Under the pieces are notes generated by a model, which saw only the letters and a list, made by a program, of their open reading frames with translations, did not search any database and had not been told where the DNA came from. Positions 34,601-47,900 of a stretch of 64,000 nt of DNA are shown here, in pieces. The stretch spans positions 64,265,393 to 64,329,392 of the forward strand of contig OV884059.1 in NCBI GenBank assembly GCA_930367215.1. The letters are read 5' to 3'. Within the stretch, counting starts at the first letter, position 1; each line of letters begins with the position of its first letter. Both the position numbers and the translations under genes were made by a program. The DNA is from Pollenia angustigena. Lineage: Eukaryota > Arthropoda > Insecta > Diptera > Polleniidae.

Positions 34601-35170
34601 TGGTTTTTAGCGATTTATGACTAAATATACTTTCTATTTAAAATATTGTGCTATTTTATATTAAGTTTGTGTTATAATATTTCAATAATTTCTTTTTAAA
34701 AAGGTCGATTTTAGCGATTTATGTCTAAATATACTTTCCATTTAAAATTTTGAGCTATTTTTTATTGTGTTTCATTAATAATAATTCAATAATTTCTTTT
34801 CAAAAAGGGTGGTTTTTAGCGATTTATGACTAAATATACTTTCTATTTAAAATATTGTGCTATTTTATATTGTGTTTGTGTTATAATATTTCAATAATTT
34901 CTTTTTAAAAAGAGCGATTTTAGCGATTTATGTCTAAATATACTTTCCATTTAAAAATTTTGAGCTATTTTTTATTGTGTTTGTTTTATAATATTTCAAT
35001 AATTTCTTTTTAAAAAGGGTGATCTTTAGCGATTTATGTCCTAATATACTTTCTATTTAAAATATTGAGCTATTTTATCTTGTGTATAACACAAATTTTG
35101 TGTTTGTGTTATAATATTTCAATTATTTCTTTTCAAAAAGGTTGGTTTTAATTGGTTTATAACTAAATAT
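28670..35170 (+). repeat. Satellite array A, left arm (209-bp dimeric unit)
   Basis: About 6.5 kb of tandem DNA. Monomers of about 105 bp alternate between a GGTCGATTTTAGCGATTTAT type and a GGGTGGTTTTTAGCGATTTA type, so the real period is a 209-bp dimer (the GGTGG anchor at 29601, 29810 and 30019). Every monomer has an AATATACTTTC.ATTTAAAAT block and a TTTCAATAATTTCTTTT block. A variant marker (AAATGGGGTGG) recurs 1,046 bp apart, exactly five dimers, indicating block duplication. No genes. Confidence 0.95.
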
Positions 35171-38100
35171 AAAATAGCTCAATATTTTAAATAATAGTTA
35201 AATTTAGCTATCAATCGATAAAAACAACCCTTTTTTAAATAAAAATATTGAAATATTATAAAACAAACAAAAAAAAATAGCAAAATTGTTTAAATAATAG
35301 TTAATTTAGCCATCAATCGATAAAAACCACGCTTTCTTAAATAAAATTATTGAAATATTATAAAACAAACAAGCACAAATAGCTAAATTTTTTAAATTAT
35401 AGGTAAATTTAGCTATAAATCGCTGAAAACCACCCTTTTTGAAATAAAATTATTGAATGATTATAAAACAAACAAGCAAAAATAGCTAAATTTTTTTAAT
35501 AACAGGTAAATTTAGGTATTAATCGCAAAAAACCACCCATTTTGAAATAAAATTATTGAAATATTATAAAACAAACAAGAAAAAATATCTAAATTTTTTA
35601 AATAATAGGTAAATATGGCTATAAATCGCTGAAAACCACCCTCTTTGAAATAAAATTATTGAAATATTATAAAACAAACAAGCAAAAATAGCTACATTTT
35701 TTTAATAATAGGTAAATTTAGCTAAAAATCGCTGAAAAACACCACCCTTTTTGAAATAAAATTATTAAAATATTATAAAGCAAACAAGCAAAAATAGCTA
35801 AATTTTTTTAACAATAGATAAATTTAGCTATAAATCGCTGAAAACCACCCTTTTTGAAATAAAATTATTGAAATATTTAAAACCAAACAAGTAAAAATAG
35901 CTAAAATTTTTTAATAATAGGTAAATTTAGCTATAAATCGCTGAAAACCACCCTCTTTGAAATAAAATTATTGAAATATTATAAAACAAACAAGCAAAAA
36001 TAGCTAAATTTTTTTAATAATAGGTAAATTTAGCTAAAAATCGCTGAAAAACACCACCCTTTGTGAAATAAAATTATTAAAATATTATAAAGCAAACAAG
36101 CAAAAATAGCTAAATTTTTTTAACAATAGGTAAATTTAGCTATAAATCGCTGAAAACCACCCTTTTTGAAATAAAATTATTGAAATATTATAAAACAAAC
36201 AAGCAAAAATGGCTACATTTTTTTAATAATAGGTAAATTTAGCTAAAAATCGCTGAAAAACAACCACCCTTTTTGAAATAAAAATATTGAAATATTATAA
36301 AACAAATAAGCTAAAATAGCTAAATTTTTTAAATAATAGTTAAATTTGGCTATAAATCGCTGAAAACCACCCTTTTTGAAATAAAATTATTGAAATATTA
36401 TAAAACAAACAAGCAAACATAGCTACATTTTTTTTATTATAGGTAAATTTAGCTAAAAATCGCTGAAAAACACCACCCTTTTTGAAATAAAATTATTAAA
36501 ATATTATAAAACAAACAAACAAAAATAGCTAAATTTTTTTAACAATAGGTAAATTTAGCTATAAATCACTGAAAACCACCCTTTTTGAAATAAAATTATT
36601 GAAATATTATAAAACAAACAAACAAAAATAGCTAAATTTTTATAATAATAGGTAAATTTAGCTATAAATCGCTGAAAACCACCCTTTTTGAAATAAAATT
36701 ATTGAAATATTGTAAAACAAACAAGCAAAAATAGCTAAATTTTTTAAATAATAGGTAAATTTAGCTATAAATCGTTAAAAACCACCCTTTTTGAAATAAA
36801 ATTATTGAAATATTAAAAAACAAACAGCAAAAATAGCTAAATTTTTTTAACAATAGGTAAATTTAGCTATAAATCGCTGAAAACCACCCTTTTTGAAATG
36901 AAATTATTGAAATATTATAAAACAAACAAATAAAGATAGCTAAATTTTTTTAATAATAGGTAAATTTAGCTACAAATCGCTGAAAACCACCCTTTTTGAA
37001 ATAAAATTATTGAAATATTATAAAACAAACAAGTAAAAATAGCTAAATTTTTTTAATAATAGGTAAATTTAGCTATAAATCGCTGAAAACCACCCTTTTT
37101 GAAATAAAATTATTGAAATATTAAAAACCAAACAAGTAAAAATAGCTAAATTTTTTTAAAAATAGGTAAATTTGGCTATAAATCGCTGAAAACCACCCTT
37201 TTTGAAATAAAATTATTGAAATATTATAAAACAAATAAGCAAAAATAGCTAAATTTTTTAAATAATAGGTAAATTTAGCTATAAATCGTTAAAAACCACC
37301 CTTTTTGAAATAAAATTATTGAAATATTAAAAAACAAACAGCAAAAATAGCTAAATTTTTTTAACAATAGGTAAATTTAGCTATAAATCGCTGAAAACCA
37401 CCCTTTTTGAAATGAAATATTATAAAACAAACAAGTAAAGATAGCTAAATTTTTTTAATAATAGGTAAATTTAGCTATAAATCGCTGAAAACCACCCTTT
37501 TTGAAATAAAATTATTGAAATATTATAAAACAAACAAGTAAAAATAGCTAAATTTTTTTAATAATAGGTAAATTGAGCTATAAATCGCTGAAAACCACCC
37601 TTTTTGAAATAAAATTATTGAAATATTAAAAACCAAACAAGTAAAAATAGCTAAATTTTTTTAAAAATAGGTAAATTTGGCTATAAATCGCTGAAAGCCA
37701 CCCTTTTTGAAATAAAATTATTGAAATATTATAAAACAAACAAGCAAAAATAGCTAAATTTTTTAAATAATTGGTAAATTTAGCTATAAATCGTTAAAAA
37801 CCACCCTTTTTGAAATAAAAATATTGAAATATTATAAAACAAACAAGCAAAAATAGCTAAATTTTTAAAATAATTGGTAAATTTAGCTATAAATCGCTGA
37901 AAACCACCCTTTTTGAAATAAAAATATTGAAATATTATAAAACAAATAAGCTAAAATAGCTAAATTTTTTAAATAATAGGTAAATTTAGCCATGAATAGC
38001 TGAAAACCAACCTTTTTGAAATAAAATTATTGGAATATTATAAAACAAACAAGCAAAAATAGCTAAATTTTTTAAATAAAAGTTAAATTTAGCTATAAAT

Positions 38101-38260
38101 CTCTAAAAACCACCCTTTTTGAAATAAAATTATTGAAATATTATAAAACAAAGACAATTAAAATAGCAACATTTTTTAAATAATAAGTTAATTAAGCTAT
38201 AAATTGCTAAAAACCATATTTTTTAAATAAAATTATTTATTCCAGTAAAATTTTATTAAA
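35171..38260 (-). repeat. Satellite array B, left arm (~103-bp unit, opposite orientation)
   Basis: The strand reverses at about 35,170. Units here read AACCACCCTTTTTGAAATAA, ATTATTGAAATATTATAAAA and CAAGCAAAAATAGCTAAATT. The reverse complement is clearly homologous to the GGGTGG monomer of array A but with its own diagnostic bases (TCAGCGATTTATAGCTAAAT). Period about 103 bp, about 30 units. Confidence 0.95.
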
Positions 38261-38269
38261 AATCGCTGG

Positions 38270-39370
38270 ATTTGACGAGAAAATAGCTAAATTAGCAGCA
38301 GTGTAGAAAGAACACACAGAGTTGCATATTACCAGCGTTACCATTTGTCATGTTATTTTTTTTTTTATAAGTATTTTTAGACGTAAAAATGTTTAAAATT
38401 TTTATTAAGATTTTCATATACATATAATAATAAACTAAAATTTGCAGTATATTAGATGAAAGGATGCAATCTTAGATAGTATCTGTCCTTTATTACTGTT
38501 AAGTTGTTTAATTTTTTTTACTCCATATATACTTCATACCTTAAAGATCCCAATTACTTATATTCTTTTAGGTGCTAAAGTATCTAAAGATGATGAAATC
38601 GATTTTAGAGTTAACTCTTCAAAGTCTTATGTTGAATTATGTAATGTTCTGTTCAAATGTTCGATTTTGATAACGCCCTTATGAAACACGTTATAGTTTT
38701 ACTTTTAACTACTTTAAGCACTTTTTATTCAATAATAAATTTTGGTTCTAACAATTTTTTTATTATATTTTATATAATATACCCTTCACCTCGAAAACCA
38801 ATTAGAAACTTTGTTTTCTTGTCTTCGCCATAATCTTAGCTATAAACTAGGAGAAGGAAAGCTTTAAAAAAAATGGCCATGAAAAACTGTAGTTAGTGCA
38901 TTAAAATTGCTAAAATATAAAATTTTTATAAATATTTCACAATTTTTGGTCAATTGTCCAAATATTTAAGGATATCGACTTCAAACTCTTTCTCGTGTGG
39001 AATTTCTCGAAGCACTTATCGCAACCAACGAAACCCTTTTGCGTTTTGCTAGTTTTTGCGTTTTTTTCTCATGTCAAAATCTCGGCTAGAAATTATTTTT
39101 GCTACAATTGTAGCCTACAGAATATAAGGAGAAAAAAGTAGAACAAAATAATCCGAAAAATTGCATCTAATGCCTCAAAAATGCTAAAATGTAGAAAAAT
39201 TTTAATTTATATATTTTTTTGCACCATTTTTGGCCTGTAGCTGCCACACGGTAATCTTCAGAAAAAATAGTCTCTAATGCATAATTCCTCATATATCATT
39301 CCTAGAAAATGCATTTTTTCACATTTTTCAGTTGTATTTTTTATCGGAAATTCGTGAAATTTATGAAAAA
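38270..39370. repeat. Boundary module copy 3 and inner spacer (left arm)
   Basis: AACACACAGAGTTGCA and CAGCGTTACCATTTGTCA (38311-38350), then about 1 kb homologous in inverted orientation to 27530-28520. This makes the satellite array plus flanks a palindrome within the left arm. TACATA at 38419-38424 marks an apparent transposon excision scar (see the right-arm Tc1-like element). Confidence 0.7.
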
Positions 39371-39371
39371 C

Positions 39372-40692
39372 ATATGTTGCAAACAAACAAATAAGCAAAT
39401 AAACAAATAAGCAAATAAACAAATCAACAAATAAGCAAATAAACAAAAAAACAAACAAGCAAATAAACAAACTAACAAAAAAACAAATAAACAGATAAAT
39501 AACTAAGCAAATAAACAAATAAGCAAATTAACAAATTAACAAATCAACAAATAAACCAATTAACAAATACACGAACAAACGAATAAACAAATTAAAAAAT
39601 AAGCAAATAAACAAATTAACAATTTAAAAAATTAACAAATAAACAAATAAACAAAAAAGCAAATTAACAAATAAACGAACAAACGAATAAACAAATTAAC
39701 AAACAAGCAAATTAACAAATTAACAAATAAACGAACAAACAAATTAACAAATAAAAAAATAAACAAATAAGCAAATTAACAAATTACTTAATAAACAAAT
39801 ACCCAAATAAACATATTAACAAATTTAAAAATAAACAAATTAACAAATAAACAAATTAACAAATAAACAAATTAACAAATAAACAAATACCCAAATAAAC
39901 AAATACACAAATAAACAAATACCCAAATAAACAAATTAACAAATAAACCAATAAACAAAAAAACATATAAACAAACAAACAAACAAATAAACAAATTAAC
40001 AAATAAACAAATTAACCAATTAACATATAAACGAACAAACTAATAAACAAATTAATAAATAAACAAATTAACCAATTAACAAATAAACGAACAAATGAAT
40101 AAACGAATAAACAAATTAACAAATAAACAAATAAGCAAATTAACAAATAAACAAATAAACGAATAAACAAATTTAAAAATAAACAAATAAACAAATTTAC
40201 AAATAAACAAATTAACACACAAACAAACTAACAAATAAACAAAAAAGCAAATAAAAAAAATAACAAATTAACAAATAAACAAATTAACAAATAAAAAAAT
40301 AACAAATTAACAAATTAACAAATTACTAAATAAACAAATAAACATATAAACAAATACACAAATAAACAAATTAACAAATAAACAAATTAACAAACAAACA
40401 AATTAACAAATAAACAAATACCCAAATAAAGAAATTAACAAATAAACAAACAAACAAATAAACAAATTAACAAATAAACAAATACCCAAATAAAGAAATT
40501 AACAAACAAACAAATTAACAAATAAACAAAAAAACAAATAAACAAATTAACAAATTAACAAATAAACAAATTAACAAATAAACAAATTAACAAATAAACT
40601 AATAAACAAATAGGCAAAAAAACAAATAAATAAACAAATCAACAAATAAACCAATAAACAAATTAACATATTAAGAAATTAACAAAAAAACA
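39372..40692. repeat. AACAAAT/AACAAATT minisatellite, left arm
   Basis: About 1.3 kb of degenerate AACAAATAAACAAATTAAC-type repeats. The minus-strand open frames rich in Leu, Ile, Cys and Phe are translations of the repeat, not proteins. Mirrored at 41,455-42,775. Confidence 0.9.
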
Positions 40693-41046
40693 AAAATCGA
40701 TACTTTAGTATCACAACGGTAACATTGTTTTCCAATAATCACAGCGGTAGCACTGTTTTTCAATAATGAAAAACATGATGGCGGAATAAAAAACGCAGTT
40801 TTTTATGAAATATGTGGCAACAAAAATTTTCATATGCATAGTGTACAGATTCGGCACTCGTCCTTTAAATGTACACAATGTAGAGCAATGTACCCTAAAA
40901 ATACGCTTTATGCTAAAAACGATTTTCCTCCGATTTTTCTAAGAATAAGGGCAAAATATTTGAATCTATATGCCCGATTTTCAAAAATTTTGTAGATTCC
41001 GTTAAAAAAAGTGAAAAAATTTCACGTGCCCGAAATACACTCTCTG

Positions 41047-41049
<3 letters not shown>

Positions 41050-41097
<48 letters not shown>
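41050..41097. repeat. Central (TA)n tract: palindrome centre
   Basis: A pure TA tract flanked by inverted sequence that is essentially identical for at least 350 bp each side (GTGCCCGAAATACACTC at left, GAGTGTATTTCGGGCAC at right). This is the fold-back point of the 43-kb inverted repeat. Confidence 0.9.
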
Positions 41098-41100
<3 letters not shown>

Positions 41101-41454
41101 CACAGAGTGTATTTCGGGCACGTGAAATTTTTTCACTTTTTTTAACGGAATCTACAAAATTTTTGAAAATCGGGCATATAGATTCAAATATTTTGCCCTT
41201 ATTCTTAGAAAAATCGGAGGAAAATCGTTTTTAGCATAAAGCGTATTTTTAGGGTACATTGCTCTACATTGTGTACATTTAAAGGACGAGTGCCGAATCT
41301 GTACACTATGCATATGAAAATTTTTGTTGCCACATATTTCATAAAAAACTGCGTTTTTTATTCCGCCATCATGTTTTTCATTATTGAAAAACAGTGCTAC
41401 CGCTGTGATTATTGGAAAACAATGTTACCGTTGTGATACTAAAGTATCGATTTT

Positions 41455-42775
41455 TGTTATTTGTTAATATCTTAATATGTTAATTTGTTTATTGGTTTTT
41501 TTGTTTATTTGTTGATTTGTTTATTTATTTGTTTGTTTGCCTATTTGTTAATTTGTTTATTTGTTAATTTGTTTATTTTTAAATTTGTTAATTTGTTTAT
41601 TTGTTAATTTGTTTATTTGTTTTTTTTGTTTATTTGTTAATTTGTTTGTTTGTTTATTTGTTAATTTCTTTATTTGGGTATTTGTTTATTTGTTAATTTG
41701 TTTGTTTGTTTATTTGTTAATTTCTTTATTTGGGTATTTGTTTATTTGTTAATTTGTTTATTTGTTAATTTGTTTATTTGGGTATTTATTTATTTGTTTA
41801 TTTAGTTATTTGTTAATTTGTTTATTTTTTTATTTGTTAATTTGTTATTTTTTTATTTGTTAATTTGTTATTTTTTTTATTTGCTTTTTTGTTTATTTGT
41901 TAGTTTGTTTGTTTGTTAATTTGTTTATTTGTAAATTTGTAAATTTGTTTATTTGTTTATTTTTTAATTTGTTTATTCGTTTATTTGTTTATTTGTTAAT
42001 TTGCTTATTTGTTAATTTGTTTATTCGTTTATTCATTTGTTCGTTTATTTGTTAATTGGTTAATTTGTTTATATATTAATTTGTTTATTAGTTTGTTCGT
42101 TTATATGTTAATTGGTTAATTTGTTTATTTGTTAATTTGTTTATTTGTTTGTTTGTTTATATGTTTTTTTGTTTATTTGTTAATTTGTTTATTTGGGTAT
42201 TTGTTTATTTGTGTATTTGTTAATTTGTTTATTTGGGTATTTGTTTATTTGTTAATTTGTTTATTTGTTAATTTGTTTATTTTTAAATTTGTTAATTTGT
42301 TTATTTGGGTATTTGTTTATTAAGTAATTTGTTAATTTGCTTATTTGTTTATTTTTTTATTTGTTAATTTGTTTGTTCGTTTATTTGTTAATTTGTTAAT
42401 TTGTTTGTTTGTTAATTTGTTTATTCGTTTGTTCGTTTATTTGTTAATTTGCTTTTTTGTTTATTTGTTTATTTGTTAATTTTTTAAATTGTTTATTTGT
42501 TAATTTGTTTATTTGCTTATTTTTTAATTTGTTTATTCGTTTGTTCGTGTATTTGTTAATTGGTTTATTTGTTGATTTGTTAATTTGTTAATTTGCTTAT
42601 TTGTTTATTTGTTTATTTGCTTAGTTATTTATCTGTTTATTTGTTTTTTTGTTAGTTTGTTTATTTGTTTATTTGCTTGTTTGTTTTTTTGTTTATTTGC
42701 TTATTTGTTTATTTGTTTATTTGTTGATTTGTTTATTTGCTTATTTGTTTATTTGCTTATTTGTTTGTTTGCAAC
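41455..42775. repeat. Minisatellite, right arm (GTTTATTTGTTAATTT type)
   Basis: Inverted counterpart of 39372-40692, similar in length but with a different local order of variants. Open frames within it are repeat translations. Confidence 0.9.
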
Positions 42776-44940
42776 ATATGTTTTTCATAAATTTCACGAA
42801 TTTCCGATAAAAAATACAACTGAAAAATGTGAAAAAATGCATTTTCTAGGAATGATATATGAGGAATTATGCATTAGAGACTATTTTTTCTGAAGATTAC
42901 CGTGTGGCAGCTACAGGCCAAAAATGGTGCAAAAAAATATATAAATTAAAATTTTTCTACATTTTAGCATTTTTGAGGCATTAGATGCAATTTTTCGGAT
43001 TATTTTGTTCTACTTTTTTCTCCTTATATTCTGTAGGCTACAATTGTAGCAAAAATAGTTTCTAGCCGAGATTTTGACATGAGAAAAAAAACGCAAAAAC
43101 TAGCAAAACGCAAAAGGGTTTCGTTGGTTGCGATAAGTGCTTCGAGAAATTCCACACGAGAAAGAGTTTGAAGTCGATATCCTTAAATATTTGGACAATT
43201 GACCAAAAATTGTGAAATATTTATAAAAATTTTATATTTTAGCAATTTTAATGCACTAACTACAGTTTTTCATGGCCATTTTTTTAAAGCTTTCCTTCTC
43301 CTAGTTTATAGCTAAGATTATGGCGAAGACAAGAAAACAAAGTTTCTAATTGGTTTTCGAGGTGAAGGGTATATTATATAAAATATAATAAAAAAATTGT
43401 TAGAACCAAAATTTATTATTGAATAAAAAGTGCTTAAAGTAGTTCAAAGTAAAACTATAACGTGTTTCATAAGGGCGTTATCAAAATCGAACATTTGAAC
43501 AGAACATTACATAATTCAACATAAGACTTTGAAGAGTTAACTCTTAAATCGATTTCATCATCTTTAGATACTTTAGCACCCAAAAGAATATAAGTAATTG
43601 GGATCTTTAAGGTATGAAGTATATATGGAGTAAAAAAAATTAAACAACTTAACAGTAATAAAGGACAGATACTATCTAAGATTGCATCCTTTCATCTAAT
43701 ATACTGCAAATTTTAGTTTATTATTATACAGTGCACTCGCGAAAACGTCAACTAATTAAAACCGCGGTTGTTGACGTTTAACAAATTGTTGACGTTTACG
43801 AATGTAAAATTTTTAAATATAAAACATATCGGTAATGTGCTTTTAGACATTTTTATTGATTATAAACTAAAACCAAACATAAACAAATTCAAAAAGGTAA
43901 CAAAAAAAGGAATTCAACCTGACTAGAACCATAGAAGACAACTAGAACCAAAAGAATACATTTTAAATGAGATCTTATTTTTAATTTTACATGCACACAT
44001 ACATAGTATGCATTTAAAAAAAATCTGTTATTTTTTCTGCTGTTTTTTCCAACACTTGAAAAAGAGCCTTCTCTCTTAAACGTCTTAATACATTTAAGTA
44101 ATTTTGCCCAACATTCTCGCATTGAGCCCATTCCAAAGCCCAGTTTAATATTTCGACGGGCCTAACAGGCCTAGGCGTAAATCACAAAGTATACAGAGAT
44201 GAAAAAAGTGACGTATGAAAAATGCCTAAATCATTTGCGAGGGCAGCTTTCGAAGAAAGAGAAAGAAAACGTTTTTTGTTAGTGAAGTGACAATGCGTAA
44301 AAACAGGCCGCTACTATCTACACAAATTGCATAATCAAAACAAAAAACGCAAAAAGGGCAGCTTTCGAAGAAAAAGACAGAAAAAACACAATATTTTCTG
44401 TCTCGTGACGCCTCTGTATACTCTGTGGCGTAAATCCACCACTGCGCACTTGTACCCTTTTCTAATAAGTTTGGTAATGTGATACCTTTGAGACCAAAAA
44501 TCAACTTAACATGAGTAAAAAGACAATACATACATACAGTTGTAACTTCTTTTCTACTCAACTTATAAGGGGAATCCCCAATTTCTGAAATGATTTCATA
44601 AAATAAACGTGTGTGTGTACAAATGTGTGTATTTTAACTGCTGCTAAATTCAAAATTTTGTTTTATTCACAGTTGACGTTTTAGAGCTTTGTGGTTGGGT
44701 TGACGTTTTAAAGTAGGCAATGTAAAAAAAAGAGGGTTGACGTTTTGGGATGTTGACGTAAACGAGCGTTGACGTTTTCCCGAGTGCACTGTATATGAAA
44801 ATCTTAATAAAAATTTTAAACATTTTTACGTCTAAAAATATTTATAAAAAAAAAATAACATGACAAATGGTAACGCTGGTAATATGCAACTCTGTGTGTT
44901 CTTTCTACACTGCTGCTAATTTAGCTATTTTCTCGTCAAA
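42776..44940. repeat. Inner spacer and boundary module copy 4 (right arm)
   Basis: Mirror of 38270-39370, expanded by the Tc1-like insertion at 43729-44791. The boundary motif lies at 44861-44900 (TGACAAATGGTAACGCTGG, then ATGCAACTCTGTGTG). Confidence 0.7.
43729..44791. mobile_element. Tc1/pogo-type non-autonomous element, right arm only
   Basis: The termini CAGTGCACTCGCGAAAACGT and the inverted CGTTTTCCCGAGTGCACTG are flanked by TA (43727-43728, 44792-44793). GTTGACGTTT repeats cluster near both ends (about 43757-43800 and 44672-44775), likely subterminal binding sites. The interior has two copies of GGGCAGCTTTCGAAGAAA (44240 and 44355) and no transposase; the minus-strand open frames show no motif. 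The left arm lacks the element but has TA-TG-TA at the site, the scar expected of a Tc1-type excision. Confidence 0.8.
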
Positions 44941-44944
44941 TCCA

Positions 44945-47900
44945 GAGATTTTTAATAAAATTTTACTGGAATAAATAATTTTATTTAAAAAATATGGTTT
45001 TTAGCAATTTATAGCTTAATTAACTTATTATTTAAAAAATTTTGCTATTTTAATTGTCTTTGTTTTATAATATTTCAATAATTTTATTTCAAAAAGGGTG
45101 GTTTTTAGAGATTTATAGCTAAATTTAACTTTTATTTAAAAAATTTAGCTATTTTTGCTTGTTTGTTTTATAATATTCCAATAATTTTATTTCAAAAAGG
45201 TTGGTTTTCAGCTATTCATGGCTAAATTTACCTATTATTTAAACAAATTTAGCTATTTTTGCTTGTTTGTTTTATAATATTCCAATAATTTTATTTCAAA
45301 AAGGGTGGTTTTTAAAGATTTATAGCTAAATTTACCTATTATTTAAAAAATTTAGCTTATTTGTTTTATAATATTTCAATATTTTTATTTCAAAAAGGGT
45401 GGTGTTTTTCAGCGATTTTTAGCTAAATTTACCTATTATTAAAAAAATGTAGCTATTTTTGCTTGTTTGTTTTATAAAATTTCAATAATTTTATTTCAAA
45501 AAGGGTGGTTTTCAGCGATTTATAGCCAAATTTACCTATTTTTAAAAAAATTTAGCTATTTTTACTTGTTTGGTTTTAAATATTTCAATAATTTTATTTC
45601 AAAAAGGGTGGTTTTCAGCGATTTATAGCTAAATTTACCTATTTTTAAAAAAATTTAGCTATTTTTACTTGTTTGGTTTTAAATATTTCAATAATTTTAT
45701 TTCAAAAAGGGTGGTTTTCAGCGATTTATAGCTAAATTTACCTATTATTAAAAAAATTTTGCTATTTTTACTTGTTTGTTTTATAATATTTCAATAATTT
45801 TATTTCAAAAAGGGTGGTTTTTAACGATTTATAGCTAAATTTACCAATTATTTAAAAAATTTAGCTATTTTTGCTTGTTTGTTTTATAATATTTCAATAA
45901 TTTTATTTCAAAAAGGGTGGTTTTCAGCGATTTATAGCTAAATTTACCAATTATTTTAAAAATTTTGCTATTTTTGCTTGTTTGTTTTATAATATTTTAA
46001 TATTTTTATTTCAAAAAGGGTGGTTTTTAACGATTTATAGCTAAATTTACCAATTATTTAAAAAATTTAGCTATTTTTGCTTGTTTGTTTTATAATATTT
46101 CAATAATTTTATTTCAAAAAGGGTGGTTTTCAGCGATTTATAGCTAAATTTACCTATTATTAAAAAAATTTAGCTATCTTTACTTGTTTGTTTTATAATA
46201 TTTCAATAATTTCATTTCAAAAAGGGTGGTTTTCAGCGATTTATAGCTAAATTTACCTATTGTTAAAAAAATTTAGCTATTTTTGCTGTTTGTTTTATAA
46301 TATTTCAATAATTTTATTTCAAAAAGGGTGGTTTTCAGCGATTTATAGCAAAATTTACCTATTGTTAAAAAAATTTAGCTATTTTTGCTTGTTTGCTTTA
46401 TAATATTTTAATAATTTTATTTCAAAAAGGGTGGTTTTCAGCGATTTATAGCTAAATTTACCTATTGTTAAAAAAATTTAGCTATTTTTGCTGTTTGTTT
46501 TATAATATTTCAATAATTTTATTTCAAAAAGGGTGGTTTCATCGATTTATGACTAAATATACTTTCTATTTAAAATATTGTGCTATTTTATATTGTGTTT
46601 GTGTTATAATATTTCAATAATTTCTTTTTAAAAAGGTAGATTTTAGTGATTTATGTCTAAATATACTTTCCATTTAAAATTTTGAGCTATTTTTTATTGT
46701 GTTACATTAATAATAATTCAATAATTTCTTTTCAAAAAGGGTGGTTTTTAGCGATTTATGACTAAATATACTTTCTATTTAAAATATTGTGCTATTTTAT
46801 ATTATGTTTGTGTTATAATATTTCGATAATTTCTTTTTAAAAAGGTCGATTTTAGCGATTTATGTCTAAATATACTTTCCATTTAAAATTTGGAGCTATT
46901 TTTTATTGTGTTTCATTAATAATAATTCAATAATTTCTTTTCAAAAAGGGTGGTTTTTAACGATTTATGACTAAATATACTTTATATTTAAAATATTGTG
47001 CTATTTTATATTGTGTTTGTGTTATAATATTTCAATAATTTCTTTTTAAAAGAGCGATTTTAGGGATTTATGTCTAAATATACTTTCTATTTAAAATATT
47101 GTGCCATTTTATATTGTGTTATAATATTTCAATACTTTCTTTCTAAAAAGAGCGATTTTAGCGATTTATGTCTAAATATACTTTCCATTTAAAATTTTGA
47201 GCTATTTTTTATTGTGTTTCATTAATAATAATTCAATAATTTCTTTTCAAAAAGGGTGGTTTTTAGCGATTTATGACTAAATATACTTTCTATTTAAAAT
47301 ATTGTGCTATTTTATATTGTGTTTGTGTTATAATATTTCAATAATTTCTTTTTAAAAAGAGCGATTTTAGCGATTAAATTTACCTATTATTAAAAAAATT
47401 TTGCTATTTTTACTTGTTTGTTTTATAATATTTCAATAATTTTATTTCAAAAAGGGTGGTTTTTTACGATTTATAGCTAAATTTACCAATTATTTAAAAA
47501 ATTTAGCTATTTTTGCTTGTTTGTTTTATAATATTTCAATAATTTTATTTCAAAAAGGGTGGTTTTCAGCGATTTATAGCTAAATTTACCAATTATTTTA
47601 AAAATTTAGCTATTTTTGCTTGTTTGTTTTATAATATTTCAATATTTTTATTTCAAAAAGGGTGGTTTTTAACGATTTATAGCTAAGTTTACCAATTATT
47701 TAAAAAAATTAGCTATTTTTGCTTGTTTGTTTTATAATATTTCAATAATTTTATTTCAAAAAGGGTGGTTTTCAGCGATTTATAGCCAAATTTACCTATT
47801 ATTAAAAAAATTTTGCTATTTTTAATTGTTTGTTTTATAATATTTCAATAATTTTATTTCAAAAAGGGTGGTTTTCAGCGATTTATAGCTAAATTTACCT

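Larger units (their letters stand above)
20218..41049 (+). mobile_element. Left arm: candidate ~20.8-kb non-autonomous element
   Basis: The arm starts GCACAGCGTGCTTTTTCGGC next to (TA)n. The reverse complement of its other end, also next to (TA)n, is GCAGAGAGTGTATTTCGGGC; in the sister arm this end reads GCACAGAGTGTATTTCGGGC. About 17 of 22 positions of the outer terminus match the sister-arm inner terminus. Each arm may therefore be a unit with its own imperfect terminal inverted repeats, inserted in a TA microsatellite. No transposase was seen, so any movement would need help in trans. This is an inference from the ends. Confidence 0.4.

Noticed and set aside
28670..38260. CRISPR-like array
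   Set aside because: Repeats are contiguous ~105-bp satellite monomers without unique spacers, and the DNA is eukaryotic.
39258..42893. Leu/Ile/Cys/Phe-rich open frames that look like membrane proteins
   Set aside because: They are translations of the AACAAAT/GTTTATTT minisatellite and occur on both sides as mirror images.
44226..44561. 111-residue minus-strand open frame as a gene in the Tc1-like element
   Set aside because: No DDE or helix-turn-helix motif; the element is only 1,063 bp and the frame lacks any recognisable domain.
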